Origin: Variovorax sp. PBL-H6
Lineage (GTDB): Bacteria > Pseudomonadota > Gammaproteobacteria > Burkholderiales > Burkholderiaceae_C
Direction of reading: 5' to 3'
Length of the DNA: 64,000 bases
Assembly (NCBI RefSeq): GCF_901827155.1
Contig: NZ_LR594659.1
Coordinates: 3,720,001-3,784,000 of the forward strand
Shown: positions 9,209 through 17,167 of the stretch, piece by piece
Layout: each line of letters opens with the position of its first letter
How positions within the stretch are numbered: position 1 is the stretch's first letter
The notes under the pieces: generated by a model
Told to the model about the DNA's origin: nothing
Seen by the model: only the letters and a program-made list of their open reading frames with translations
Database searches by the model: none
Translations under genes and position numbers: made by a program

Positions 9209-10054
9209 ATGCCTGATCCTTCGATGTCCATCCGTTCGATCCTGGTGCACCTCGACGGCAGCACGCATGCCGAGGCGAGGCTGCATTTAGGGCATCAACT
9301 GGCACAACTGCATGATGCGGTCCTCACCGCCCTGTTCGCGGTGACACCCCAGTACCTGCCGCTGCTCCCGCTCGAAGGGGACTCCCTGGCCAGCCGCATG
9401 GCCGGACGAATCGACCCGGGTCATCGCGCCCACGCGCACGAGCTCGTCGAGCGAGCGCGCTCATGGGGAAAGGTCTCGGTCGAGTGGCTGGAGCTGAGCG
9501 GAGAACCGGTCATCCCGAGCTTTGCACGTCGTGCAATGTCGGCCGATCTCCTGGTGCTCGGCCAGCGCGATCCTGCGGATGCCGCCGCCTTCGACGTGCC
9601 GGGCGACTTCGCAGAGGCAGTGATCATCGATGGTGGCCGCCCGGCGGTTGTCGTCCCGTTTGCAGGTTCCGCAACGCCACAGCCAAAGACGGTCCTCGTG
9701 GCGTGGAAGTCGACGCCGGAATGTGCCCGTGCCTTGGCTGCTTCCCTGCCCCTTCTGCGCGCTGCGAGCAAGGTCCATCTGGTCTGCGCGAGCGACAACG
9801 TCGACGAAGGATTCCCGGCGCCCGTGAAGCTGATCCCCTACCTCCACTTGCATGGGATCGACCACGTTCACGAGCACCGGCGGCTCGACGACAGTGGCGC
9901 CGGACGGGAAATCCTCGCCCTGGCATCCGAGACCGCCGCCGATTTGATCGTGATGGGGTGCTACGGACATACCCGGGCACGCGAGCTCGTCCTTGGGGGC
10001 GCGTCCCGGATCGTTCTCGATTCGATGCGCGTACCGGTGCTCATGGCGCACTAG
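9209..10054 (+). CDS. Universal stress protein, tandem UspA type
   Basis: The product is 281 residues from ATG 9209 (MPDPSMSIRSILVHLDGST); ATG 9224 is an alternative and neither has a strong ribosome site. Two Usp domains are seen, about 5-145 and 150-281. The second ends MGCYGHTRARELVLGGASRI, with the G-2x-G-9x-G nucleotide-binding pattern. It is close in layout to the products at 1-790 and 13631-14452. It is cytoplasmic by lack of a signal peptide. An FNR-like box at 9143-9156 suggests oxygen-responsive expression. Confidence 0.9.
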   Translation: MPDPSMSIRSILVHLDGSTHAEARLHLGHQLAQLHDAVLTALFAVTPQYLPLLPLEGDSLASRMAGRIDPGHRAHAHELVERARSWGKVSVEWLELSGEPVIPSFARRAMSADLLVLGQRDPADAAAFDVPGDFAEAVIIDGGRPAVVVPFAGSATPQPKTVLVAWKSTPECARALAASLPLLRAASKVHLVCASDNVDEGFPAPVKLIPYLHLHGIDHVHEHRRLDDSGAGREILALASETAADLIVMGCYGHTRARELVLGGASRIVLDSMRVPVLMAH

Positions 10055-10138
10055 CCAAAACCCTGGGCCATGTCGCAGGCCGAGTGCCAGGCTTCAATGG
10101 CGCTCATCTGTCCATGTCAGCGCCCGGGTCGTTCACAT

Positions 10139-10152
10139 TTGCGTTGGCGCAA
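10139..10152 (+). promoter_or_regulatory. FNR-like box TTGCGTTGGCGCAA
   Basis: Both half-sites are the variant CGCAA/TTGCG form. CATGCT at 10175-10180 starts 29.5 bases from the centre and may be the -10 for the gene starting at 10215. Confidence 0.45.
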
Positions 10153-10214
10153 ACCCTGCCACTTCGATTCATCGCATGCTGAGCACCCCTACCCACGTCA
10201 TCGAAGGTACGCAT

Positions 10215-10811
10215 ATGAAGCCCACCACCCTGCTGGTCCTGCTCTCAATGGCGTTCAGCTCAGCGAGCTTTGCAGCGGACTACACCCAACCCGGACAGCT
10301 GAGCGCTCCGCCCGGTCCTGTCCAGAAGTCCAGGGACGCCGCGAACAAGGCTGCGCGCGAAGCGGATGCCGCCGCACGCAAGGCAGCCGACGATGCCAAG
10401 GCAGCATTGCAGAGAAGCGAAGCCACCGCAGGCAAGGTCTCGAAGGCTCTCGCCGAAGCCATCCGGCGAGCGGCGCGCAAGGCTGCGGAATCTGCGAGAC
10501 GCTTCGAGGAGAAGGCTTCTGCATCGGCAAGCAAGGCGGTCGATGCGAGCCGCGATGCCGCTCACGCCGCTGCGCAGGCGAGCAAGAAGTCCGCGGTCGC
10601 CGCTCGTGAGGGGCTCGACAAGGCGGAGGACGCTTTCCAGCGGACTCTGTCATCGAACAAGGAAGCTGCCGAAAAGGCAGCCGCGGCGACCCGTGAAGCG
10701 CTCAGGAAGGCAGAGGAAACGACACGCTCCGCAGCCGGCGCTGCCAGGGAGGCTGCGCGGCGCTCCCGGGAGGCGGACCGTCCTGCGTCGCCTCCACCCG
10801 AGCGGAAGTGA
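10215..10811 (+). CDS. Exported Ala/Lys/Arg-rich coiled-coil protein
   Basis: The 198-residue protein starts MKPTTLLVLLSMAFSSASFAAD, a clear Sec signal peptide with predicted cleavage after SFA. The mature part, about 45-185, is an almost unbroken series of Ala-rich helical repeats with Lys, Arg, Glu and Asp at heptad-like intervals, resembling LEA-like, phasin-like or histone-H1-like sequences by composition only. The C-terminus is Pro/Arg-rich. No enzyme motif is present. GAAGG precedes ATG 10215. An inferred role is a periplasmic structural or stress-protective protein. Confidence 0.75.
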   Translation: MKPTTLLVLLSMAFSSASFAADYTQPGQLSAPPGPVQKSRDAANKAAREADAAARKAADDAKAALQRSEATAGKVSKALAEAIRRAARKAAESARRFEEKASASASKAVDASRDAAHAAAQASKKSAVAAREGLDKAEDAFQRTLSSNKEAAEKAAAATREALRKAEETTRSAAGAAREAARRSREADRPASPPPERK

Positions 10812-10899
10812 GACGAAGCTCCATGCCCGTTCAGCATCCTTGCCTCCATGTGAGAGCGAACCTGCGGCGGACACCACGCAGCACCGCTCGACATCGACC

Positions 10900-10977
10900 A
10901 TGAACAATCGGAAATCCGCGTTGCTTGTCGCAGCCGCATTGGCCACCCTCTACTGGCCAGCAGCCAGCGAACTGTGA
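10900..10977 (+). CDS. Possible 25-residue hydrophobic peptide ahead of P-type ATPase
   Basis: The frame MNNRKSALLVAAALATLYWP continues to AASEL and stop. It looks like a signal peptide or a single membrane helix and nothing else. Its TGA overlaps the GTG at 10974 by which the ATPase frame is opened (GTGA), so it could be a leader peptide coupled to ATPase translation. It could also be the remnant of a longer exported protein. No good ribosome site is evident. Confidence 0.3.
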   Translation: MNNRKSALLVAAALATLYWPAASEL

Positions 10978-13559
10978 GACATCGATCCACCCCACGCACC
11001 TTCCGAGGAGAACCGCATGACGATCGGCTTGATCTGCACGCAGGGAACTACTGGAGCCTTCCGCCCCGGCAGCTGATGGCGCAGTTGCGCGCGACGGACC
11101 GCGGCCTCACCGCGACAGAGGCGGCCGTGCGCCTGGCGCAGTACGGACCCAACGCCATCGACGCGACAAGGCCTGCGGGCGCCATGGGCCTCTACGCGAG
11201 GCAGTTCAAGAGCCCGCTGGTGCTGATCCTCATCGTCGCCTCGGTCGTCTCCCTGTTCGCCACGGAATGGGTCGATGCCGGCGTCGTGCTCGCGATCGTC
11301 CTGGGCAGCACGTTACTCGGATTCGTGCAGGAGTACGTTGCCAGCAACGCCGTCGAACGGCTTCGCTCGCAGGTCACCCTCAGCGCCCTCGTGACGCGAG
11401 ACGGAATCGAGCTCACGCTGCCATCTGCCGAGGTGGTTCCCGGGGACGTGGTGCGACTGAGGGCCGGCAGCCTGGTGCCGGCCGACGCCGTGGTGCTGGA
11501 TGCCAATGACTTCTTCGTCAGCCAGGCGGTCCTCACCGGCGAGACCTTCCCGGTGGAGAAGATGCCCGGCGCTGTGGCGCCGGCAGCGGGACTGGCCGAG
11601 CGCAGCAACTGTGTCTTCATGGGCACCAGTGTTCGCAGCGGCACGGCGCGAGTGCTGGTTGCAGCGACGGGCAGGCGATCCGTCTTCGGCCAGGTCGCGG
11701 GGAAGCTGGCGTTGCGCCCGGCGCTGACCGAGTTCGAGCGGGGAATCCACCACTTCGGCTACCTGCTCACGCGCATCATGCTGGTGATGGTGATGATCGT
11801 CCTCGCGATCAACATCTTCCTGGCCAAGCCCCCGGTCGAGTCGCTGCTGTTCGCGCTCGCCCTCGCGGTGGGACTGGCGCCCGAACTGCTCCCCGCCATC
11901 ATCAGCGTCGCCCTGTCGCACGGCGCCAAGCGGATGGCTCGCCTGGGCGTGATCGTGCGGCGCCTGGCTTCGATCGAGAACCTGGGCAGCATGGACGTGC
12001 TGTGCACCGACAAGACCGGCACGCTCACGGCAGGGGTCGTGCAGCTCGATGCCGCGGCCGACCTGGCCGGCCGCCCCAGCGCGGCGGTACTGCGCCTCGC
12101 CTGCATCAACGCGCGATTCCAGACCGGCATGGCAAACCCGCTGGACGAGGCCGTGAGCTCCGCGGGCGACAAGGCGGGCGTGGACCTGGCCGCGGTGAGC
12201 AAGGTGGATGAGATCCCCTATGACTTCGTTCGCAGATCACTGTCCGTGGTCGCAGCCGACGCCACCGGCGCGCGGACCCTCGTGACCAAGGGTGCGCTGT
12301 CGAATGTCGTGGCGATGTGCGACCGGGTCTGCGACGGCACGGCGGTCAACCTGCTGGATGCGGCGGCTCGAGCGCAGATCGAGGCGCGCTACGACGACTG
12401 GAGCACCCAGGGATTTCGCGTGCTTGGCGTGGCCTCCCGCGCGGTGGACCCGCGCAACGCGTCGTATTCGCGCATCGATGAAACCGGGATGTGCTTCGAG
12501 GGCTTCCTGCTGTTCCTTGATCCGCCAAAGGACGATGCGCGCCAGACCCTCGTGGACCTGGCGCAGCGCGGCGTACAGCTGAAGATGATCACCGGCGACA
12601 ACCACAAGGTGGCTCGGCACATTGCGCAGGCGATCGGCCTGCCGGTCGAGGCGACCCTGACCGGAGCCGGCCTGGATGCGATGAGCGACGAGGCCCTGCT
12701 GCATGCGGCACAGCAGACCACCGTTTTCGCCGAGGTCGATCCGAACCAGAAGGAGCGCATCATCCTTGCGCTGCGCAAGACCGGCCACGTGGTCGGGTAC
12801 ATGGGGGACGGCATCAACGATGCGCCTGCGCTGCACAGCGCGGACGTGGGCATCTCGGTCGACACCGCGGTCGACGTGGCCAAGGAGGCCGCGGACTTCG
12901 TGCTGCTGCGCAAGGACCTGGCCATCCTGCGGGCCGGCATCGACGAAGGACGCATGATCTTCGCCAATACGCTCAAGTACGTCCTGACCACGATCAGCGC
13001 CAACTTCGGCAACATGTTCAGCATGGCGGTCGCCTCCGTCCTGCTGCCGTTCCTGCCCTTGCTGGCTTCGCAGATCCTGCTGAACAACTTCCTGTCGGAC
13101 ATTCCCGCCGCCACCATCGCCAGCGACACGGTGGATGACGAATGGGTGGCAAAGCCGCGGCGCTGGGACATGGCGTTCATCCGCGACTACATGGTGCTGT
13201 TCGGCCTCGTGAGCTCGGCGTTCGACTTCCTCACGTTCGGCGCCCTCCTGTGGCTGTTCGAGGCCCGCCCCGAGGAATTCCGCACTGGCTGGTTCATCGA
13301 ATCGCTGCTGACGGAACTGGTGGTCGCCCTGGTGGTGCGCACGCGCGGCCCCTTCTGGCGCAGCCGGCCGGGACACCTGCTGCTCGCGAGCACTGCAGCG
13401 GTCACGGTTCTGGCGCTCGCGCTGCCGTACCTGCCGTTCGTGTCCGTCCTCGGCTTCGTGCCATTGCCCGCATCGCTGGTGCTGGCGATGATCGTACTGA
13501 CCTTGGCCTATGTCGCGGCGGTCGAGGTGGCCAAGCGGTTCTTCTATCGGCGACGCTAG
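10974..13559 (+). CDS. P-type cation ATPase, MgtA-like (type III)
   Basis: The integral inner-membrane pump has 861 residues from GTG 10974. Visible parts are an N-terminal cation-ATPase domain (YWSLPPRQLMAQLRATDRGL), actuator motif VLTGETFPVEK near 187, M4 motif APELLP as in MgtA, phosphorylation site CTDKTGTLT with Asp near residue 346, hinge MGDGINDAPAL near 612, and C-terminal helices. The M4 and IENLGSMDVLCTDKTGT context favours Mg2+ transport, but specificity is not proven. The start is awkward: a strong GAGGAG (11005-11010) sits before ATG 11017, which is in another frame and stops after 19 codons. A one-base frameshift near 11020 or a GTG start are both possible. Confidence 0.88.
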   Translation: MRHRSTPRTFRGEPHDDRLDLHAGNYWSLPPRQLMAQLRATDRGLTATEAAVRLAQYGPNAIDATRPAGAMGLYARQFKSPLVLILIVASVVSLFATEWVDAGVVLAIVLGSTLLGFVQEYVASNAVERLRSQVTLSALVTRDGIELTLPSAEVVPGDVVRLRAGSLVPADAVVLDANDFFVSQAVLTGETFPVEKMPGAVAPAAGLAERSNCVFMGTSVRSGTARVLVAATGRRSVFGQVAGKLALRPALTEFERGIHHFGYLLTRIMLVMVMIVLAINIFLAKPPVESLLFALALAVGLAPELLPAIISVALSHGAKRMARLGVIVRRLASIENLGSMDVLCTDKTGTLTAGVVQLDAAADLAGRPSAAVLRLACINARFQTGMANPLDEAVSSAGDKAGVDLAAVSKVDEIPYDFVRRSLSVVAADATGARTLVTKGALSNVVAMCDRVCDGTAVNLLDAAARAQIEARYDDWSTQGFRVLGVASRAVDPRNASYSRIDETGMCFEGFLLFLDPPKDDARQTLVDLAQRGVQLKMITGDNHKVARHIAQAIGLPVEATLTGAGLDAMSDEALLHAAQQTTVFAEVDPNQKERIILALRKTGHVVGYMGDGINDAPALHSADVGISVDTAVDVAKEAADFVLLRKDLAILRAGIDEGRMIFANTLKYVLTTISANFGNMFSMAVASVLLPFLPLLASQILLNNFLSDIPAATIASDTVDDEWVAKPRRWDMAFIRDYMVLFGLVSSAFDFLTFGALLWLFEARPEEFRTGWFIESLLTELVVALVVRTRGPFWRSRPGHLLLASTAAVTVLALALPYLPFVSVLGFVPLPASLVLAMIVLTLAYVAAVEVAKRFFYRRR

Positions 13560-13630
13560 TGGGCCAAACAGTCGGTTCGGGAGTGAAGGCCCCTGGAAAT
13601 CGGCCGCGTGCGGGGTGCGCCAGGATGGTC

Positions 13631-14452
13631 TCAATGCGACATCAACACCGGCAAGGTCATGGATTGAAGCATCGACCGCGTAGCGCCACCGAGGACCCAT
13701 TCGCGGGCGCGGCTGTGGCCGTAGCAGCCCATCACCAGCAGGTCGGCGCTCACGTCGGCGGCCATCGAAAGGATCCTCTCCCCGACCTCGCCCTCATCCG
13801 GGTCGCCGTGTTGCATCGCGGCATTCACTCCGTGCGCATTCAGATAGCGCTGCAGGCTGCGCAAGGAGGCCTCGGCGTCTTCGCCATACGAGACCGCACG
13901 GACGGACTCCGCGCGTACCAGCCACGGCAGCGCTGCCGACAACGCACGCGCGGCCTCGCGTGTTTGCTTCCAGGCGATCAGGACCCTCCGGCCGATGGTG
14001 TCGACCGGTCCCGCATAGGGCACCACCAGGGCGGGCCGGCCCGACTCGACAAGCACGCTGGGCACGAAATCCGCGGGCAACTCTCCAGCCGCAGGGTCGT
14101 CGGAGTCGCGCTGCCCCAGGATGAGCAGGTCGGCATAGAGGGCGCGGCGGGCGAAGCCCCAGGGAGCGTCGCTCATCGGTTCCTCCCAGTGAAGGCGCGG
14201 CGATTCGCCGCCGGCCGCCTTGAAGGTCGCATACGCCTTGTCGCGACAGTCCTTGTCGAGCGTTTGCATGATCGCCACGGCTTCAGCCGCGCCTTCCAGG
14301 GCATAGGGGTATCGCATCAGGGCCGACATGGTGCAGGGCTGCGCGATGACTGCGCTGTCGAAAGCATCGGCAACCTGGCGCGCAATCCTGACTCGTTCCG
14401 CTGCTCGCGCGGAGCTGTCGAGGTGAAGCAGGATGGTCTTGGGTGTGTGCAT
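13631..14452 (-). CDS. Universal stress protein, tandem UspA type
   Basis: The 273-residue product starts MHTPKTILLHLDSSARAAER, with AAGGAG before ATG 14452. Two Usp domains are visible. The last 35 residues, including MGCYGHSRAREWVLGGATRS, hold the nucleotide-binding pattern and closely resemble the ends of the products at 9209-10054 and 1-790. The FNR-like box 14516-14529 and TAGTTT (14493-14488) lie upstream. It is cytoplasmic, and its stress role is known only at family level. Confidence 0.9.
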   Translation of the reverse strand: MHTPKTILLHLDSSARAAERVRIARQVADAFDSAVIAQPCTMSALMRYPYALEGAAEAVAIMQTLDKDCRDKAYATFKAAGGESPRLHWEEPMSDAPWGFARRALYADLLILGQRDSDDPAAGELPADFVPSVLVESGRPALVVPYAGPVDTIGRRVLIAWKQTREAARALSAALPWLVRAESVRAVSYGEDAEASLRSLQRYLNAHGVNAAMQHGDPDEGEVGERILSMAADVSADLLVMGCYGHSRAREWVLGGATRSMLQSMTLPVLMSH

Positions 14453-14515
14453 GAGTGGCTCCTTGAATGCCCTGAAGGAAAACGCCCAAACTAACCCCGG
14501 AGACGCTCGGCGCCT

Positions 14516-14529
14516 TTGCGCCGCATCAA
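14516..14529 (-). promoter_or_regulatory. FNR-like box for usp (minus strand TTGATGCGGCGCAA)
   Basis: It is an asymmetric TTGAT-N4-CGCAA box with its CGCAA half toward the gene. TAGTTT at 14493-14488 starts 29.5 bases from the centre. The box overlaps the last codon and stop of the DUF6064 gene. Confidence 0.6.
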
Positions 14530-15185
14530 ACGCGAGCCACGCTTGGGGCGGAGGTACGGCGCCGATCGCGCAGGACGATGACCGGCACTGCAATCCCGCT
14601 CACGAGCAGTAGCCAGTCTTGCGCAACGCCAAGGAGGATGGCGGCGCTGCCGCCCACCAGCGACCAGAAGAGTGGAATGACGAGCATCCAGCGCGGCACA
14701 GGCGTCGTCGTGAGCAGCAGCAAGCCGAAAGTGAAGATCGTGACCGGGCAGGGCGTGATGCCGAACATCGGAATCTCGGGATAGCGATGGCCAGTCCACA
14801 TTCCCAGCAGCGGGTAGAGGACCGCCGCATAGATGACCAGCGCCCACCCCAACCAGGCAGTGGGCCTTCCACTGGTGCCGAAATCCATGCGCCCGCGCAG
14901 AACGGCGTTATGGAACAGGCCTGCGCCCTGCAAGACGAACAGGGCACCGAAGAGAAACGCCGCCTCGTTGAGAGCCGAGAAGAACAGCCAGTGGTATGCG
15001 ATTCCGGTCCAGGCCCACATCGACGCCAAGCCCGTTCCGATGATGCGGCTGCCTGCGCGCGAAGGTCGAACGACCATGCCGGCCATGACGATGCCGAGCA
15101 GGTAGCCGATGATCTGTACCGGCCAAACGGCATCGTTGTAGGCGCCGAACAGAGCGATGAACTGATGGGGGGCAAATGGCAACAT
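14526..15185 (-). CDS. DUF6064-like multi-pass membrane protein
   Basis: The 219-residue protein starts MLPFAPHQFIALFGAYNDAV. It has about six or seven hydrophobic helices, with charged residues mainly in short loops and an Arg-rich end, so an inner-membrane location is likely. The FTPHQFLALF-like opening followed by WPVQIIGYLLG and the conserved MFGITPCPVTIFTFG segment fits DUF6064. Function is unknown. It lies between two usp genes, and the FNR-like box 15282-15295 is upstream, oriented toward it. Confidence 0.75.
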   Translation of the reverse strand: MLPFAPHQFIALFGAYNDAVWPVQIIGYLLGIVMAGMVVRPSRAGSRIIGTGLASMWAWTGIAYHWLFFSALNEAAFLFGALFVLQGAGLFHNAVLRGRMDFGTSGRPTAWLGWALVIYAAVLYPLLGMWTGHRYPEIPMFGITPCPVTIFTFGLLLLTTTPVPRWMLVIPLFWSLVGGSAAILLGVAQDWLLLVSGIAVPVIVLRDRRRTSAPSVARV

Positions 15186-15281
15186 GAGGTCGACATGGAG
15201 CGTGCACGCCCTTTCCGATCGAGAGGCGAACTTCGCTTCGAAGCATGCGCCGCAATGTTCCGCCTCGCACGTTGACTTGCC

Positions 15282-15295
15282 TTGCGCCACATCAA
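15282..15295. promoter_or_regulatory. FNR-like box between DUF6064 and usp, possibly bidirectional
   Basis: The plus strand reads TTGCGCCACATCAA. Leftward, AACATT (15259-15254) starts 29.5 bases from the centre; rightward, GATACT (15317-15322) starts 28.5 bases away. The CGCAA half faces DUF6064, the orientation seen at single-gene promoters. Confidence 0.55.
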
Positions 15296-15358
15296 GTCAC
15301 GGTGCGCCGCCGTTCCGATACTGGCAGCCTCTCCATTCGAGATTTGAAGGGATGCTGT

Positions 15359-15865
15359 ATGTACCAGAGAATTCTTGTTCCGGTCGACGGCAGTGCCACG
15401 GCGCAGCGCGGGCTGGAGGAAGCCACCCGCCTGGGGAAATTGACGCAGGGTCGGCTGCGGCTCATCCACGTGATAGACGAACTCTCGTTCGCGCTTGCCA
15501 TGGACGCCTACGCCGGCCACGCCGGGGACTGGCTGAGTTTGCTGCGCGTGGATGGCGAGCGGCTTCTCGCGCAAGCCAAGGCAGTCGCGGAGGCGGCCGG
15601 CGTCGAAGCCGACACGGTCCTCTACGACAGGCGTTCCGGACAGGTTGACGAGCTGGTCACCGCCGAAGCCGCCAGATGGCCTGCGGACCTGATCGTGCTG
15701 GGAACGCATGGCCGCCGCGGGGTAGGACGCGTCCTCATGGGCAGCAGCGCGGAGCACATCCTGAGGCATGCGCCTGTGCCGGTTCTGCTCGTGCGGGCGC
15801 CGGAGAGCGAGACCAGGGAACCGTTGCACGTGAGGCAGCCAACCGGGGCCCTGGCCTTCGAATGA
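15359..15865 (+). CDS. Universal stress protein, single UspA domain
   Basis: The 168-residue product starts MYQRILVPVDGSATAQRGLE at ATG 15359. The nucleotide-binding pattern is GTHGRRGVGRVLMGSS near residues 120-135. It is a close paralogue of the product at 23969-24424, which shares the start and the GTHGRRG loop. About 15 extra residues follow the Usp fold. It is immediately followed by a fragment of a PEP-synthase-like gene. Confidence 0.92.
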   Translation: MYQRILVPVDGSATAQRGLEEATRLGKLTQGRLRLIHVIDELSFALAMDAYAGHAGDWLSLLRVDGERLLAQAKAVAEAAGVEADTVLYDRRSGQVDELVTAEAARWPADLIVLGTHGRRGVGRVLMGSSAEHILRHAPVPVLLVRAPESETREPLHVRQPTGALAFE

Positions 15866-15866
15866 T

Positions 15867-16010
15867 GGCAACAGCGCCCTGACGCCGCAGGGCGTGCATG
15901 TGCCCAACGGCTTCGCGATCACGGCCGAGGCCTATCGACGCACGCTGGAGCTCTCCGGTGCGCTGCCGCGCTTGAGCGACGCGCTGGCCGGCGGCGACGA
16001 GAGAGCCTGA
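15867..16010 (+). pseudogene. Remnant of a phosphoenolpyruvate synthase (PpsA) N-terminus
   Basis: A 47-codon open stretch ends at TGA 16008-16010 and contains LTPQGVHVPNGFAITAEAYR. This matches the VPNGFATTADAF region just after the GGKNASLGEM loop of PpsA/PEP-utilising enzymes. No start, no GGKNASLGEM loop and no catalytic domains are present. It is best explained as the scar of a deleted ppsA-like gene. The overlapping ATG 15865 reads only five codons. Confidence 0.55.
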
Positions 16011-16084
16011 AGCTTCTTGCGCAAAGCGATGATGCTCCCTGCGACGCACATCGACGCAAGGCGCCCGATGCACATGCACGAGAG

Positions 16085-16098
16085 TTGAGGAAGATCAA
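16085..16098 (+). promoter_or_regulatory. FNR-type box for hsp20
   Basis: TTGAGGAAGATCAA has its centre 29.5 bases before the -10-like TACATT at 16121-16126, giving a leader of about 55 bases to ATG 16187. The rest of the 16011-16186 gap shows no gene. Confidence 0.65.
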
Positions 16099-16186
16099 GC
16101 CGCCTGTCCACGCGGCTGCCTACATTGACAAGGCGCGGTGCAGATGCCCCACGCTTTCGCAATCACGTCTACCCCAAGGAACCATC

Positions 16187-16615
16187 ATGAGCAACCTGAG
16201 ACTTCTGGACCCTGTGTTCGGCAACGACTTCGAAGCTGCGCTGCGCCGCTTCTTCTCCCCTACGGTCTTCGAGGGCGAGCCCGCTCCCCTGAAGATGCGC
16301 ATCGACGTGAAGGAGAACGACAAGGCCTTCACGGTGCAGGCCGACATCCCGGGTGTGAAGAAGGAAGACATCAATGTCAAGATCGACGGCAACGTCGTCA
16401 GCATCGACGCCGAGTCGAAGAGCGAGAAGGAAATCAAGGGCACCGGCGACAAGATCCTGCGCAGCGAGCGCCACTACGGCTCGGTATCTCGCACGTTCAG
16501 CCTTGGCCAGGATGTCGACGACACGAAGGTGCAGGCAAAGTACGTCGACGGTGTGCTCACGCTGGAGCTGCCGAAGAAGGCGCCGGCCGACTCGCCGAAG
16601 ATCGTCATCCAGTGA
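16187..16615 (+). CDS. Small heat shock protein, Hsp20/alpha-crystallin family
   Basis: The 142-residue protein starts MSNLRLLDPVFGNDFEAALR, with AAGGA before ATG 16187. The alpha-crystallin domain runs from about 38 to 130: MRIDVKENDKAFTVQADIPG, then VKKEDINVKIDGNVVSI and the conserved YVDGVLTLELPKK end. These ATP-independent holdases bind unfolding proteins in the cytoplasm and hand them to DnaK and ClpB; clpB is 12 kb away in the same window. An FNR-type box with a well-placed -10, not a clear sigma-32 promoter, is upstream. Confidence 0.95.
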   Translation: MSNLRLLDPVFGNDFEAALRRFFSPTVFEGEPAPLKMRIDVKENDKAFTVQADIPGVKKEDINVKIDGNVVSIDAESKSEKEIKGTGDKILRSERHYGSVSRTFSLGQDVDDTKVQAKYVDGVLTLELPKKAPADSPKIVIQ

Positions 16616-16699
16616 GAGCCATGCGGCCCCGAAAGTCCCGGCAGCCGGCGACCGGGGCCAGTCGTGGGAACAACCTTGATTCTTCATCAAGAGGAATTC

Positions 16700-17104
16700 A
16701 TGACCTTGAATGCTCAACTCCGAGAAGCAGGCAGCGCCCGCCCCTTTGAGCTCATCGCTCCGCTCAGCCGCGGCAATTGCCTTGCTGTGCTCAGGGCCAT
16801 CGAGGATGACATGGAGGCGGCGCTCGAGGCTGCGCGCAGGGCGCGCGCAGCCCAATGCCTGGAAGCCTTGCGCGGGCTCCTCGCCCCTTTTGAGCTTGAC
16901 CGCCACGAAATCCGGATCAGCGCGGCCTCGGACTTCACGTGCCTGGATGTGCGCACTCGTTCGTCGCCGAATCGCCATGCACGGCAGCTGAGCAAGTTGC
17001 ATGCTGATGGCGTCGTGCTCCACGTCCTGCAGGAAATCGACGAGTTCCTCCAGGACCATGTGGAATGGACACGCCTGCTGGACGGCGAGATCCTCAATCC
17101 ATGA
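16700..17104 (+). CDS. Conserved-looking hypothetical protein, 134 residues
   Basis: AGAGGAATTC precedes ATG 16700, giving MTLNAQLREAGSARPFELIA. The product is soluble, with a helical charged middle (IEDDMEAALEAARRARAAQ) and no signal peptide, cysteine pair or known motif. No family is recognised. It begins 84 bases after hsp20. A dyad TTGAT-N5-ATCAA at 16676-16690 overlaps the spacing region and ribosome site. It is followed by a convergent L,D-transpeptidase gene. Confidence 0.65.
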   Translation: MTLNAQLREAGSARPFELIAPLSRGNCLAVLRAIEDDMEAALEAARRARAAQCLEALRGLLAPFELDRHEIRISAASDFTCLDVRTRSSPNRHARQLSKLHADGVVLHVLQEIDEFLQDHVEWTRLLDGEILNP

Positions 17105-17167
17105 AGCTCGAACCTATGGTTCTCTTTTCGAACTGGTCCGTTCCGAAGCCCCGCACTCCGCAACCTT

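Noticed and set aside
16625..16659. GGCCCCG/CGGGGCC stem after hsp20 as a terminator
   Set aside because: The loop is 21 bases and no T-run follows; chance pairing in GC-rich DNA is likely.
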